This document shows, one piece after another, positions 49,683-58,872 of a DNA stretch of 64,000 nucleotides; within the stretch, counting starts at the first letter, position 1, and every line of letters begins with the position of its first letter. Source of the DNA: Rhizobium sp. RU36D. Its GTDB lineage: Bacteria > Pseudomonadota > Alphaproteobacteria > Rhizobiales > Rhizobiaceae. The stretch is taken from the NCBI RefSeq assembly GCF_900176345.1, contig NZ_FWXU01000018.1, positions 1-64,000 of the forward strand. The letters are read 5' to 3'. Under the pieces are notes generated by a model that saw only the letters and a program-made list of their open reading frames with translations, did no database searches and was not told the origin of the DNA. Position numbers and translations under genes: made by a program.

Positions 49683-50444
49683 ATGTCCGGACTATCAAGA
49701 TTTATTGTTGCCGCCACCGCCTTGACTGCAGTCACGGTGCTCCCGGTGACCGCAAGCGCGCTGGACGATCAGCAGAAGCAGGAGATCGGTGCCTTCATCA
49801 AGGAGTACCTGATCGCCAATCCGGAAATCATGCTCGAAGTCCAGGACGCACTGGAACAGAAGCAGCAGGAAGCCCGCCTCAAGCAGGCCTCGGCCGCAAT
49901 CGCGGAAAACAAGGACGCCCTGTTCTCCTCCAGCCACGATATCGCGCTGGGCAATCCCAAGGGCGACGTCACGATCGTCGAGTTCTTCGACTACAATTGC
50001 GGCTACTGCAAGCGCGCCTTGAGCGACATGGACGAGATCCTGGCGAACGACAAGAATGTGCGTTTCGTGCTGAAGGAATTCCCGATCCTCGGACCGGAAT
50101 CCATGGCGGCCCATAAGGTATCGGATGCATTCCGCAAGCTTGCGCCGGAGAAATACGGTGAATTCCACCGCACCTTGATGGCGGCGCCCGGCCGGCATGG
50201 TGAGGAAAGCGCGATGGAAGTGGCTGTCTCGCTCGGCGTGACCGAGGACGCCATTCGCAAGCAGATGGCAGACAGTCCGAACGATGCCGCGGTGAAGGAA
50301 GCCTACGAACTGGCAACCAGCCTCGGCATTACCGGCACGCCGTCCTATATCGTCGGCGAGGAAGCCGTGTTCGGCGCGATCGGCCATCAGACCATCGCCG
50401 AGAAGGTCGCCAATGTCCGCAGCTGCGGCAAGGCCACCTGCTGA
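49683..50444 (+). CDS. DsbA-family thiol-disulfide oxidoreductase, periplasmic
   Basis: 253 residues with a signal peptide (SRFIVAATALTAVTVLPVTA), then a helical Gln-rich segment (about 27-85), and a thioredoxin-fold domain with the CGYC active site at C106-C109 (FFDYNCGYCKRAL) and a cis-proline loop GITGTPSYIV. This matches the DsbA/BdbD Com1-like group that introduces or reshuffles disulfides in exported proteins. Two further cysteines lie at the extreme C-terminus (SCGKATC). ATG 49683 follows GATGAGGAAAGC. Confidence 0.92.
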   Translation: MSGLSRFIVAATALTAVTVLPVTASALDDQQKQEIGAFIKEYLIANPEIMLEVQDALEQKQQEARLKQASAAIAENKDALFSSSHDIALGNPKGDVTIVEFFDYNCGYCKRALSDMDEILANDKNVRFVLKEFPILGPESMAAHKVSDAFRKLAPEKYGEFHRTLMAAPGRHGEESAMEVAVSLGVTEDAIRKQMADSPNDAAVKEAYELATSLGITGTPSYIVGEEAVFGAIGHQTIAEKVANVRSCGKATC

Positions 50445-50464
50445 CGCCAACTGCGCCCTACCCC

Positions 50465-50643
50465 GCCCGGCCGCATAAGGCCGGGCAAGCCGCGCGCATT
50501 TTTACCCTAATTGCAACAATCCACTTGTTAGTGGCCTCCACCGACCACCGCTTCATGGCGAGGGGCTTTCCCTTGTGCCAAGGGCGGTTTATAGGAGGCG
50601 GTTGAATTTCGGCGGAATTGTTTCCGATGTGAACAATTCCGCC
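50465..50643 (+). promoter_or_regulatory. Intergenic region before accB with two hairpins
   Basis: The 297 bases between the DsbA-like gene and accB hold two inverted repeats: GCCCGGCC/GGCCGGGC (50465-50486), a probable terminator for the upstream gene, and GGCGGAATTGTT/AACAATTCCGCC (50611-50643). No gene is supported. In Sinorhizobium aroQ lies directly before accB; it is absent here, so this region probably carries the accBC promoter. Confidence 0.4.
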
Positions 50644-50741
50644 ACAAACCGGTGTTAGCGGCCGCGCATGGGCAAACGCTCCAGCGCCGGTATGGCGCGG
50701 CATGGCGGTAGCAAGAAGACCAGGAATATAGGACCAGTTAC

Positions 50742-51209
50742 ATGGCAGATAAAAAAAGCGGCATCGACCAGGCAGTCATCCGCGACTTGGCAAACATTCT
50801 CAACGAGACCGACCTGACCGAGATCGAAGTGGAACAGGGCGACCTGCGCATCCGCGTTTCGCGCTCGGGCCCGCAGATGATGGCAATGCCGCAGATGCCG
50901 ACCTACCAGATGCCGGCCGCCGCCGCTCCGGCGGCAGCCGCGCCGGCTGCCCCTGCTGAACCTGCACGCAATCTCGCCAATGCAGTCACCGCACCAATGG
51001 TCGGCACCGTATACCTCTCGCCGGCACCCGGCGCACGACCGTTCATCGAGGTGGGCGCGACCGTCAAGGAAGGCCAGACGCTGTTGATCATCGAAGCGAT
51101 GAAGACCATGAACCAGATCCCGGCTCCGCGCTCCGGCAAGGTGGTGGAGATCATCATCGAAGATGCACGCCCTGTCGAATATGGCGAGCCGCTGGTTGTC
51201 ATCGAGTAA
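50742..51209 (+). CDS. accB: Biotin carboxyl carrier protein of acetyl-CoA carboxylase
   Basis: BCCP, 155 residues, which carries the CO2 on biotin between AccC and AccAD in fatty acid synthesis. N-terminal domain, Ala/Pro linker (about residues 50-75), then the biotinyl domain with the modified Lys121 in IEAMKTMNQ. Its stop is 4 bases before the accC ATG, a standard accBC operon. Confidence 0.97.
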   Translation: MADKKSGIDQAVIRDLANILNETDLTEIEVEQGDLRIRVSRSGPQMMAMPQMPTYQMPAAAAPAAAAPAAPAEPARNLANAVTAPMVGTVYLSPAPGARPFIEVGATVKEGQTLLIIEAMKTMNQIPAPRSGKVVEIIIEDARPVEYGEPLVVIE

Positions 51210-51213
51210 GCCG

Positions 51214-52563
51214 ATGAGCACCATTTCCAAGATCCTGATTGCAAATCGCGGCGAGATCGCGCTGCGTGTGCAGCGCGCCTGCAAGGAACTGGGCATCGCG
51301 ACGGTCGCGGTTCACTCGACTGCCGATGCCAATGCCATGCATGTGCGCCTCGCCGATGAAAGCGTGTGCATCGGGCCGCCGCCGTCGCGCGACAGCTATC
51401 TGAACATCCACCAGATTGTTGCCGCCTGCGAGATCACGGGTGCGGACGCCGTTCACCCGGGCTATGGCTTCCTGTCGGAAAACGCCAAGTTTGCCGACAT
51501 CCTTGAAGCCCACGGCATCACCTTCATCGGACCGACGGCCGAGCACATCCGCCTGATGGGCGACAAGATCACGGCAAAGAAGACGGCCGTCGAACTCGGC
51601 ATTCCCGTCGTTCCGGGCTCCGATGGCGAGGTCAAGCCGGAAAACGCGCTGGAGATCGCCCGTCAGATCGGCTTCCCCGTGCTGATCAAGGCAACCGCCG
51701 GCGGTGGTGGCCGCGGCATGAAGGTAGCCCGGACCGAGGCTGAACTGGAAGAGGCCGTGTCCACGGCTCGCTCCGAGGCGCTGGCTGCCTTCGGCAACGA
51801 CGCCGTCTATATGGAAAAGTATCTGTCGAAGCCGCGCCATATCGAGATTCAGATCGTGGGCGACGGTGCCGGCAATGCAATCCATCTGGGCGAACGTGAT
51901 TGCTCGCTGCAGCGTCGCCACCAGAAGGTTTGGGAAGAGGCCAATTCCCCTGCCCTCAATGTCGAGCAGCGCATGAAGATCGGCCAGATCTGCGCCGACG
52001 CCATGAAGAAGATGAAGTACCGCGGCGCCGGCACGATCGAATTCCTCTACGAAAACGGCGAGTTCTATTTCATCGAAATGAACACCCGCCTGCAGGTGGA
52101 GCATCCGATCACCGAGGCCATCACCGGCATCGACCTCGTGCATGAGCAGATCCGTGTCGCATCAGGCGCTGGCTTGTCCGTGACGCAGGATGAGATCACG
52201 TTCTCCGGCCATGCCATCGAGTGCCGCATCAATGCCGAGGATCCCCGGACCTTCGTTCCGTCTCCCGGCACGATCACGCATTTCCATGCTCCTGGTGGTC
52301 TCGGCGTTCGTGTCGATTCCGGTGCCTATGCCGGCTACAAGATCCCGCCCTATTACGACAGCCTCATCGGCAAGCTGATCGTGCATGGACGCACCCGCGT
52401 CGAATGCATGATGCGCCTGCGCCGCGTGCTCGACGAGTTTGTCGTTGACGGCATCAAGACGACGCTGCCGCTGTTCCAGGATCTCGTGGCCAACCAGGAT
52501 ATCGCCAATGGCGACTATGATATCCATTGGCTGGAAAAATACCTGGCCCAGCCAACCGACTGA
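51214..52563 (+). CDS. accC: Biotin carboxylase subunit of acetyl-CoA carboxylase
   Basis: ATP-grasp biotin carboxylase, 449 residues, the same length as E. coli AccC. Starts [20 protein letters not shown]. The glycine-rich ATP loop is [16 protein letters not shown] and the signature is [23 protein letters not shown] 51214 was chosen over an in-frame upstream start inside accB by homology. Confidence 0.98.
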   Translation: MSTISKILIANRGEIALRVQRACKELGIATVAVHSTADANAMHVRLADESVCIGPPPSRDSYLNIHQIVAACEITGADAVHPGYGFLSENAKFADILEAHGITFIGPTAEHIRLMGDKITAKKTAVELGIPVVPGSDGEVKPENALEIARQIGFPVLIKATAGGGGRGMKVARTEAELEEAVSTARSEALAAFGNDAVYMEKYLSKPRHIEIQIVGDGAGNAIHLGERDCSLQRRHQKVWEEANSPALNVEQRMKIGQICADAMKKMKYRGAGTIEFLYENGEFYFIEMNTRLQVEHPITEAITGIDLVHEQIRVASGAGLSVTQDEITFSGHAIECRINAEDPRTFVPSPGTITHFHAPGGLGVRVDSGAYAGYKIPPYYDSLIGKLIVHGRTRVECMMRLRRVLDEFVVDGIKTTLPLFQDLVANQDIANGDYDIHWLEKYLAQPTD

Positions 52564-52569
52564 CCTGCC

Positions 52570-53184
52570 ATGATAGGGCGCCGCAACAGGGATATGACGA
52601 TAACGCCCGAAATCCTGTTGCGGGCCTATTCCATCGGTCTTTTCCCGATGGCTGAAAGCGCCGACGATCCGGAGATCTTCTGGGTCGAGCCCGAACTGCG
52701 CGGCATCCTCCCGCTCGACGGCTTTCATGTCTCCCGCAGCCTCGCCAAGGCCATACGGCAAAAGCCCTTCGATATCCGTTTTGACACCGCCTTCGACGCC
52801 GTGATCGAGAAATGCGGAGAATCAGCCGAGGATCGCCCCAGCACCTGGATCAACGCGACGATCCGCAAGCTCTATGGTCAGCTGCATCGCATGGGCCATG
52901 CTCATTCCGTGGAAGCTTTCGAAGGGGACGAACTGGTCGGCGGCCTCTATGGGGTGACGCTCGGCTCGGCCTATTTCGGCGAGAGCATGTTTTCCAGGCG
53001 CACCAATGCTTCCAAGATCTGCCTCGTTCATCTGGTGGAGCGGTTGAAGGCGCGCGGCTTCACGCTGCTGGACACCCAGTTCACGACAGAGCATCTGAAG
53101 ACCTTCGGGGCCATCGACCTGCCGAAGAAGGATTATGCGCGGCTATTGGAAAAGGCCGTGTCCGTGCCGACGCTGGACTTCTGA
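52570..53184 (+). CDS. aat: Leucyl/phenylalanyl-tRNA-protein transferase
   Basis: Transfers Leu or Phe to N-terminal Arg/Lys of proteins, marking them for ClpAP through ClpS (N-end rule). 204 residues. Signatures: [30 protein letters not shown], and the C-domain [19 protein letters not shown] followed by [15 protein letters not shown]. It begins 6 bases after accC, as in other rhizobia. A second ATG ([10 protein letters not shown]) nine codons in is an alternative start. Confidence 0.96.
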   Translation: MIGRRNRDMTITPEILLRAYSIGLFPMAESADDPEIFWVEPELRGILPLDGFHVSRSLAKAIRQKPFDIRFDTAFDAVIEKCGESAEDRPSTWINATIRKLYGQLHRMGHAHSVEAFEGDELVGGLYGVTLGSAYFGESMFSRRTNASKICLVHLVERLKARGFTLLDTQFTTEHLKTFGAIDLPKKDYARLLEKAVSVPTLDF

Positions 53185-53194
53185 GAGCAAGGCC

Positions 53195-53641
53195 TCAATT
53201 GGTCTTGTCGGGGGCGGGAATATCGGAGGATGCCTTGCAGTCGGTCAGCCAGACGTCATAGATGGCGTGTTCGACGGCATTCAGCGCCGGGCTTGCGGCA
53301 AACATCCAGCCAGAAAATATTCGCCTGATCTTGCGATCCAGGGTAATTTCATCCACCTCGACAAAGGCGTCGATCTGCTGGGCTTCGCTTTCGTCGCGGG
53401 AATAGCAGACCTTCGGCGTCACCTGCAGGGCGCCGAACTGGACCGTCTCATCGATATAGACATCGAAGCTGGTAATGCGGCCCGTGATCTTGTCGATCCC
53501 GGCAAACACGGCAACCGGATTGGATATGCGCTCGGCCAGAGCCTGGCTCGGCAGCAGCGCCATGGTGGAGACGGACAGCGATATCGCAACAAGCGCATCA
53601 CGACCGACAACCGAACGCCGCCCCAACCCGAGAAAACCCAT
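53195..53641 (-). CDS. DUF2155 family exported protein
   Basis: 148 residues: a twin-region signal peptide (RDALVAISLSVSTMALLPSQ, cut near ALA), then the DUF2155 core with AVFAGIDKITGRITSFDVYI, VQFGALQVTPKVCYSRDESE and FSGWMFAASPALNAVEHAIY. Two cysteines remain in the mature chain. Function unknown; the gene is found next to aat and the NDUFA12-like gene across rhizobia. The start at 53641 has GGAG nine bases upstream; 53668 or 53713 would also be in frame. Confidence 0.85.
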   Translation of the reverse strand: MGFLGLGRRSVVGRDALVAISLSVSTMALLPSQALAERISNPVAVFAGIDKITGRITSFDVYIDETVQFGALQVTPKVCYSRDESEAQQIDAFVEVDEITLDRKIRRIFSGWMFAASPALNAVEHAIYDVWLTDCKASSDIPAPDKTN

Positions 53642-53731
53642 ATCAACCGTCTCCAGCGCTTCCACCATTTGTCCGCGGAAACCCGCGGACCTGATGCAGC
53701 GCCTAAACTCCAAATGTGGCCAAATCCGGGG

Positions 53732-54130
53732 TCAGTTGCCCGGCGTCCAGGCGTCGTAGTCACCGGTTACGCGCGGGCGCTCACCGGCGGCAGCAATCGA
53801 GCCCGGCGGGCGGTAGGCAAGCGCCGAACCCGTATAGTTCGGCTTGTGGGCCTTCTGCCATTCACGCGCCTTGTAGTCCTCCTTGGAGGGGGGCGTGTCT
53901 GTGCGGTAATGCATCCAGCCGTGCCAGCCGGCGGGAATGGTGGAGGCGTCTGCGTAACCCTTGTAGATCACCCAGCGGCGCGGCAGGCCGAAAGAGGTCG
54001 TGCCGCCCTCATAATAGACATTGCCGAACTCGTCTTCGCCGACCCGCTTGCCGTTACGCCAGGTAAAGAAGCGTGTGCCGACGGTTTGGCCGTTCCACCA
54101 GGTGAAGATTTGCAACAGCAGATTTTTCAT
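53732..54130 (-). CDS. NADH:ubiquinone oxidoreductase NDUFA12-like subunit
   Basis: 132 residues matching the B17.2/NDUFA12 family: accessory complex I subunit shared by alphaproteobacteria and mitochondria. Signatures: FFTWRNGKRVGEDEFGNVYY, RRWVIYKGYADASTIPAGWH and HYRTDTPPS. It probably sits on the matrix/cytoplasmic arm near the Q module (known for the family). It precedes DUF2155 on the same strand. Confidence 0.95.
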   Translation of the reverse strand: MKNLLLQIFTWWNGQTVGTRFFTWRNGKRVGEDEFGNVYYEGGTTSFGLPRRWVIYKGYADASTIPAGWHGWMHYRTDTPPSKEDYKAREWQKAHKPNYTGSALAYRPPGSIAAAGERPRVTGDYDAWTPGN

Positions 54131-54236
54131 GTCCAATCCCTAGGCCTGTTCACGGCAGGTGCCTGGCACCTCCGGACCTCCCAGCTTATGCCGCCTCGGG
54201 GTCGGATTGTCCAGCGATTCGAACCGAGGCAACCCC

Positions 54237-54734
54237 TCATTTCAGCTTGATCTTGAAGCCGAGGTGGCTTTGGCGGAAGCCGAGCCGCTCGTAGAACCGG
54301 TGGGCATCCTTGCGGGCCGCGTTCGACGTGAGTTGCACCATGCCCATCCCAAGTCGCCCGGCCTCCTCGATGCAGAACCGGATCATCTGGGAGCCGATGC
54401 CCTGCCCCCGGCAATCCGGCCGCGTGAACACGGCCTCGATGATCATGGCGCTCGAGCCGCGCCCGGACATGGTGGTGGTGATCAGCGTCTGGAAGGTGGC
54501 GACAACCTCCCCGGCTCGCTCCACGACATAAAGCGTTTCATTGGGCGAAGCCTCGATGGCCCTGAATGCCTTGAGATACTCTGGAAGAGCGGCAGCATCC
54601 GTCGTGTCGCCATGACCGCCGAGATCGTCGGCCGCGAGGATGGCAGCGATCGCCTCCACGTCCCGCTCCTCGGCCTTGCGCATTTCTGGTACTTGCGATG
54701 TCATCGGCTTTGCCTTCAGTTCAAAATCTGCCAT
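54237..54734 (-). CDS. GNAT-family N-acetyltransferase
   Basis: 165 residues. The acetyl-CoA loop is in TRPDCRGQGIGSQMIRFCIE near residue 110, and the C-terminal AHRFYERLGFRQSHLGFKIK is the usual strand-helix ending. LTSNAARKDAHRFYERLGF is often seen in small-molecule or PaiA/YpeA-like acetyltransferases. Substrate unknown. First of three GNAT genes within 3.5 kb. Confidence 0.88.
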   Translation of the reverse strand: MADFELKAKPMTSQVPEMRKAEERDVEAIAAILAADDLGGHGDTTDAAALPEYLKAFRAIEASPNETLYVVERAGEVVATFQTLITTTMSGRGSSAMIIEAVFTRPDCRGQGIGSQMIRFCIEEAGRLGMGMVQLTSNAARKDAHRFYERLGFRQSHLGFKIKLK

Positions 54735-54767
54735 TGATCTGGGTACAGGACTTCGTCGGGGGATATC

Positions 54768-55193
54768 ATGACAGTCAGGTTCATCAGCGTCATTCTGAGC
54801 ATTTTCGCCATGTCACTGGCACCATCATGGGCAGTCGCGCGATCCGGCATTGCTTATGTGGAAGCACCTGAGATGTCGAGCGGCGTGTGTGTTGGCGGCG
54901 ACGTGGTCGACGCCTTGAAATGCGCGCGCAAACAATGCGTCGATGGCGGGGGAACCGACGAGGATTGTGTCGATATCGCCTATTGCTTCCCGGCCCGCTG
55001 GAGCGTCGACGTCTTCGTGCAAAGCAGCGAAGGCAATCACTGGCATGAATTCTACTGCGGCTGGGACAGCAAGAAGCTGGCGCTGGAAGCCGCCAAGACC
55101 GCCTGCAACAAGAAGCTGAGAGACGGCATCATGGAGTGCCAGGCCGTCATGATCTATGACGAGGACGGCAACCAGGAAGAAGTGTCGCAGTAA
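54768..55193 (+). CDS. Hypothetical exported cysteine-rich protein
   Basis: 141 residues with a signal peptide (RFISVILSIFAMSLAPSWAV, cleavage near AVA-RS). The mature part has eight cysteines (C41, C52, C57, C67, C73, C97, C113, C124), an even number consistent with four disulfides. ALKCARKQCVDGGG and ALEAAKTACNKK look like a duplicated helix with cysteine, a spacing reminiscent of DUF4189-like proteins (weak). Likely periplasmic. Confidence 0.75.
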   Translation: MTVRFISVILSIFAMSLAPSWAVARSGIAYVEAPEMSSGVCVGGDVVDALKCARKQCVDGGGTDEDCVDIAYCFPARWSVDVFVQSSEGNHWHEFYCGWDSKKLALEAAKTACNKKLRDGIMECQAVMIYDEDGNQEEVSQ

Positions 55194-55199
55194 GCGCCG

Positions 55200-55703
55200 T
55201 CAGGCGGGCAGCTTCTTTTCCAGGATCACGGCCGGCAGACCGGAATTGGGCGCGCCCCACTCCTCCATCCGGTCCACCTCGACAAAACCAAGCCTTTGAT
55301 AGAAGGACTGCGCCCTGACATTCGGCAGGGCGACTTCCACGCGCATGATCTCCGCATCGGGGAAGCAGGTTTCGAGCTCGGCGAAGATGTCGCGACCGAC
55401 GCCTTCGCCTTGCGCGGACGGCATGACATAAAGCTGGTGCAGCATCGCGGTCTTGGCCATCTTCGGATACATGGCGGCATAACCGATGCCACCAATGTCG
55501 CGGCCGCTATCGGCCACCAGATATTCGCCGCCCTTCTTGCCGATCCGCGCGCGAATGGCAGATGGCGAATTCCACCCATCCACCATCCTGGACACGCGCT
55601 CCACGCCGTAGAACGGATCGTAGGTCGCGTGAAAGGTCTCGACCAGCATCGCCCGCACGGGCTCGATATCGCGCTCGCTTGCCGTGCGGACGAAGTAGAC
55701 CAA
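55200..55703 (-). CDS. GNAT-family N-acetyltransferase
   Basis: 167 residues. Contains the acetyl-CoA motif MPSAQGEGVGRDIFAELETC and the C-terminal AQSFYQRLGFVEVDRMEEWG. Its start is 2 bases after the gatB stop, so it is probably co-transcribed with gatB. Substrate unknown. Confidence 0.88.
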   Translation of the reverse strand: MVYFVRTASERDIEPVRAMLVETFHATYDPFYGVERVSRMVDGWNSPSAIRARIGKKGGEYLVADSGRDIGGIGYAAMYPKMAKTAMLHQLYVMPSAQGEGVGRDIFAELETCFPDAEIMRVEVALPNVRAQSFYQRLGFVEVDRMEEWGAPNSGLPAVILEKKLPA

Positions 55704-55705
55704 GA

Positions 55706-57211
55706 CTATTCCTCCGGCAGGCCGAGCTTGGCCTTGACCAGCGCCTGGACCGCCTGGGGATTGGCCTTGCCGCCGGTTGCCTTCATCACCTGGCCGACGA
55801 ACCAGCCGGCGAGTGTCGGCTTGGCCAGCACCTTGGCCACCTGGTCGGGATTGGCTGCGATGATCTCATCCACGGCCTTTTCGATGGCGCCGGTGTCGGT
55901 GACCTGCTTCATGCCGCGAGCTTCGACGATCTCGGACGGCACTCCGCCCTCGTTCCAGACGATCTCGAACAGATCCTTGGCGATCTTGCCGGAGATGACT
56001 TCCGACTTGATGAGGTCGATGATGCCGCCGAGCTGGGCCGGAGAAACCGGAGTCTCTTCAATGGCTTTGCCCGCCTTGTTCAAGGCACCCAGCAAGTCGT
56101 TGATAACCCAGTTTGCCGCCGTCTTGCCATCGCGGCCCTCGGCCACGGCCTCGAAATAGTCGGCAATCGCCTTTTCCGAGACGAGCACCGAAGCGTCATA
56201 AACGGAGAGTCCGAGTTCGGCGACGAAGCGCGCCTTCTTGTCGTCGGGCAGTTCCGGCAGATCCTTCTTCAGGCTCTCGACAAAGGCGTCGTCGAATTCT
56301 AGCGGTAGCAGGTCCGGGTCGGGGAAGTAGCGGTAGTCATGCGCGTCTTCCTTGGAGCGCATGGAACGTGTCTCGCCCTTGCCCGGATCGAAGAGACGGG
56401 TTTCCTGGTCGATCGAGCCGCCATCCTCAAGAATCGCAATCTGGCGGCGGGCCTCGTATTCGATCGCCTGGCCGATGAAGCGGATCGAGTTGACGTTCTT
56501 GATTTCGCAACGCGTGCCGAATTCGCCGCCGGGCTTGCGCACCGAGACGTTGACGTCGGCGCGCATGGAGCCTTCGTCCATGTTGCCGTCGCAGGTGCCG
56601 AGATAGCGCACGATGGAGCGCAGCTTGGTCATATACGCCTTGGCTTCGTCGGACGAGCGCATGTCCGGCTTGGAAACGATTTCCATCAGGGCCACGCCGG
56701 AGCGGTTCAGGTCGACATAGGACATGGTCGGATGCTGGTCGTGCATCGACTTGCCGGCATCCTGTTCCAGGTGCAGGCGCTCGATGCCGATTTCGATATC
56801 CTCGAACTGGCCCTGGCGGTCTGGACCCAGCGAAATGATGATCTTGCCCTCGCCGACGATCGGATCCTTGAACTGGGAGATCTGATAGCCCTGCGGCAGG
56901 TCCGGGTAGAAATAGTTCTTGCGGTCGAAGATCGAACGCTTGTTGATCTGCGCCTTCAGCCCAAGCCCCGTGCGCACCGCCTGGGCCACGCATTCCTCGT
57001 TGATGACGGGCAGCATGCCGGGCATGGCCGCATCCACCAGCGAGACGTTGGAATTCGGCGCATTGCCGAAGGTCGTCGAGGCGCCTGAAAACAGCTTGGA
57101 CTGGCTGAGAACCTGCGCATGTACCTCCATGCCGATGACGATTTCCCAGTCGCCGGTTGCGCCGGGAATAAGACGTTTCGGATCGGGCGTGCGGGTGTCA
57201 ACAATGGTCAT
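55706..57211 (-). CDS. gatB: Aspartyl/glutamyl-tRNA amidotransferase subunit B
   Basis: GatB of GatCAB, which converts Glu-tRNA(Gln) and Asp-tRNA(Asn) to the amidated forms; it holds the kinase site and binds tRNA. 501 residues. Signatures: [39 protein letters not shown], and the C-terminal YqeY-like domain ending [20 protein letters not shown]. It lies about 1.9 kb from gatA (59064) rather than in one operon with it. Confidence 0.97.
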   Translation of the reverse strand: MTIVDTRTPDPKRLIPGATGDWEIVIGMEVHAQVLSQSKLFSGASTTFGNAPNSNVSLVDAAMPGMLPVINEECVAQAVRTGLGLKAQINKRSIFDRKNYFYPDLPQGYQISQFKDPIVGEGKIIISLGPDRQGQFEDIEIGIERLHLEQDAGKSMHDQHPTMSYVDLNRSGVALMEIVSKPDMRSSDEAKAYMTKLRSIVRYLGTCDGNMDEGSMRADVNVSVRKPGGEFGTRCEIKNVNSIRFIGQAIEYEARRQIAILEDGGSIDQETRLFDPGKGETRSMRSKEDAHDYRYFPDPDLLPLEFDDAFVESLKKDLPELPDDKKARFVAELGLSVYDASVLVSEKAIADYFEAVAEGRDGKTAANWVINDLLGALNKAGKAIEETPVSPAQLGGIIDLIKSEVISGKIAKDLFEIVWNEGGVPSEIVEARGMKQVTDTGAIEKAVDEIIAANPDQVAKVLAKPTLAGWFVGQVMKATGGKANPQAVQALVKAKLGLPEE

Positions 57212-57346
57212 CGTCGGCTCGTATTTTCAGTGGGTTTGTTCTCGGTGAGGTAGAGCAATTGGCGCGCTGGCGCAAGGCTCGTCGGCACCGGGGGAATGGG
57301 AAGCTGGGTTTACTGGGATTTGTTCTGAAAGCTTTAGGCCTGATCG

Positions 57347-57856
57347 CTAGAACTCGGTGCCATAGGGCTTCGGCCCCTCCTCGACCAGTTGCTTGGACAG
57401 CCCGACGGACTGGACGTCCCGGTCCAACTTCGGATTGTAGGCGACGGTGAGCCAGTGAACCGTGTAGCCGTGCTTCTCGAAGAAATCGACGGCTTCGCGG
57501 TTGCGGGCATGGGTTTCGAGGCTTGCCTTGGAAAAACCCTGGCGCACGATCTCCTGCTCGATTTCCGCCAGCAGCGCCTTGCCGAGGCCAAGGCCCTGGT
57601 AGTCGGGATCGATCCAGAAATCGGTGATGTTCTCGTCCAGCGCCTCGCGGGCGGCCCAGCCGGCGGGCTGGCCCGATTTCTCGACAACGGAAATCGTGAT
57701 CCAGGATGAATGGGTGAAGTTGGCAAAGGCGCGACGCGCATTGTCCAGCATCGCGCCGGTCTCGCCCACCGGGATCATCGCCTTTTCCCAAGCGCGAAGG
57801 CCGATTTCCGCCAGCAGATCCGCCTCATCGAGCCGCGCATTGCGAATGGTGATCAT
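57347..57856 (-). CDS. GNAT-family N-acetyltransferase
   Basis: 169 residues starting MITIRNARLDEADLLAEIGL; AGAGGACTCG before the ATG favours this start over two earlier in-frame ones. The acetyl-CoA loop is DPDYQGLGLGKALLAEIEQE, and NREAVDFFEKHGYTVHWLTV is the C-terminal signature. It is divergent from the YjhX-like gene, 304 bases away. In E. coli the YjhX toxin is paired with a GNAT-type antitoxin, YjhQ; whether this gene plays that part is speculative. Confidence 0.88.
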   Translation of the reverse strand: MITIRNARLDEADLLAEIGLRAWEKAMIPVGETGAMLDNARRAFANFTHSSWITISVVEKSGQPAGWAAREALDENITDFWIDPDYQGLGLGKALLAEIEQEIVRQGFSKASLETHARNREAVDFFEKHGYTVHWLTVAYNPKLDRDVQSVGLSKQLVEEGPKPYGTEF

Positions 57857-58160
57857 CGAGTCCTCTTCTTTCATCTGGCAGTAGATCACCTGAAGAGTGG
57901 ATTTTCCAGAGGGCAGATCGATCGCGTGGACTGAGGCGCATCCACCGAGTCGGCCGAGGAAACTTGACCGGGGCCCGTCCTTGCGGCATATCTGACGCAG
58001 CTACACAGGGAGTTTTGATGTACGCTGAGACCCGGTAAAGGCCCCTGCCCGCGGAAAACCGCGCGCAAGGGCCCGACAGAAACGAAGCCCCGACGCCTGA
58101 CGGCGCCGGATACGTTTTTGTACGTCCGCACGTTGGACGCGATACCGGATCATCAAGACA

Positions 58161-58418
58161 ATGGACATCTCGCGCGCCGAACAGCGCATCCTCCACCTGC
58201 TCGCCCAGGGCGGAAGAATAGAACTCATCCGCGACGAAAACCGCAAGATCGAAAAGATAAACTGCTTTTCCCGCGACGGCTGGCTCTATCCCGGCGTCGA
58301 CCTGACCCTGTTTCGCAAGCTGAAGCAGAAACGGGCCATCTCATCCAAGGGCGGCAAGCCCTACAGGATTACCGAAAGAGGGCTGGTGCTGGTGAGAGCT
58401 GAACTGGATAACAGGTAG
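58161..58418 (+). CDS. YjhX (TopAI)-like toxin family protein, UPF0386
   Basis: 85 residues clearly related to E. coli YjhX, a small toxin reported to inhibit topoisomerase I. Shared stretches: MDISRAEQRILHLLAQGGRI at the start, INCFSRDGWLYPGVDLTLFR in the middle, and the ending GLVLVRAELDNR. Predicted winged-helix-like, cytoplasmic. Chromosomal homologues in rhizobia may be housekeeping rather than toxic. The 57857-58160 gap upstream has no gene; I see no clear promoter there. Confidence 0.85.
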   Translation: MDISRAEQRILHLLAQGGRIELIRDENRKIEKINCFSRDGWLYPGVDLTLFRKLKQKRAISSKGGKPYRITERGLVLVRAELDNR

Positions 58419-58506
58419 ACTGAAAGACGCTGGCTGCTTTTTTGCCGCCAGCGTCTTTCTACGCCATGAAACCCACTGTCGGCGCGGACTCGATCTATCC
58501 TGAGCG

Positions 58507-58707
58507 ATGCGCTACATTCTGTGCATGGAAACAGATGGCAAGAAGCTCCCCGTAGAAGAACTGACAGGCGTTTCGGGAGAACAGCCCGCGGCTGATTATA
58601 GCGAATGGAAGGTCGACAAGGTGCGGAAGGCCCAGCAGCAAGCGCTGGACCGCTCCAAGATGATTCCGGCGCATAAGGTTTGGGAGACGTTCGGCTTTGA
58701 ACGTTAG
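58507..58707 (+). CDS. Type II antitoxin, RelB/ParD-like
   Basis: 66 residues; an internal ATG at 58525 (METDGKKLP) is an equally likely start since neither has a strong binding site. The body KLPVEELTG, WKVDKVRKAQQQALDRSKMI and the ending PAHKVWETFGFER match the short antitoxin family paired with ParE/RelE toxins in rhizobia. Its stop lies 11 bases inside the toxin reading frame, the usual overlapping antitoxin-toxin layout. The partner toxin is broken. Confidence 0.75.
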   Translation: MRYILCMETDGKKLPVEELTGVSGEQPAADYSEWKVDKVRKAQQQALDRSKMIPAHKVWETFGFER

Positions 58708-58843
58708 CTTCACGCCGCAGGCGCTTGAAGATCTTCGCTCGATACACCGTTACATCGCGGACGATGATCCGAAGCTGGCCGACAGGATCATTTCCAGACT
58801 CCGTCAGGCCATCGATACCTTATTTTCCACCGCAGGCGTCTAA
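58697..58843 (+). pseudogene. Truncated ParE/RelE-type toxin remnant
   Basis: From TTG 58697 a frame of 48 codons reads NVSFTPQALEDLRSIHRYIA then DDDPKLADRIISRLRQAIDT, the N-terminal half of a ParE/RelE-family mRNA- or gyrase-directed toxin (normally about 90-100 residues). It ends at TAA 58841 with an unrelated tail. The C-terminal half with the usual catalytic arginines is missing, and a palindromic repeat begins 30 bases later. It is almost certainly non-functional. Confidence 0.72.
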
Positions 58844-58872
58844 CGCCTCTGACTGCCAACATAACTCTTTAT

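Noticed and set aside
50458-50703. 81-codon minus-strand frame between the DsbA-like gene and accB
   Set aside because: No recognisable family, odd composition and it spans the two hairpins; treated as chance.
54237-57856. Three GNAT genes as a single functional system
   Set aside because: They differ in sequence and spacing and are not contiguous; only one shows tight linkage to a neighbour (gatB), so a shared system is not supported.
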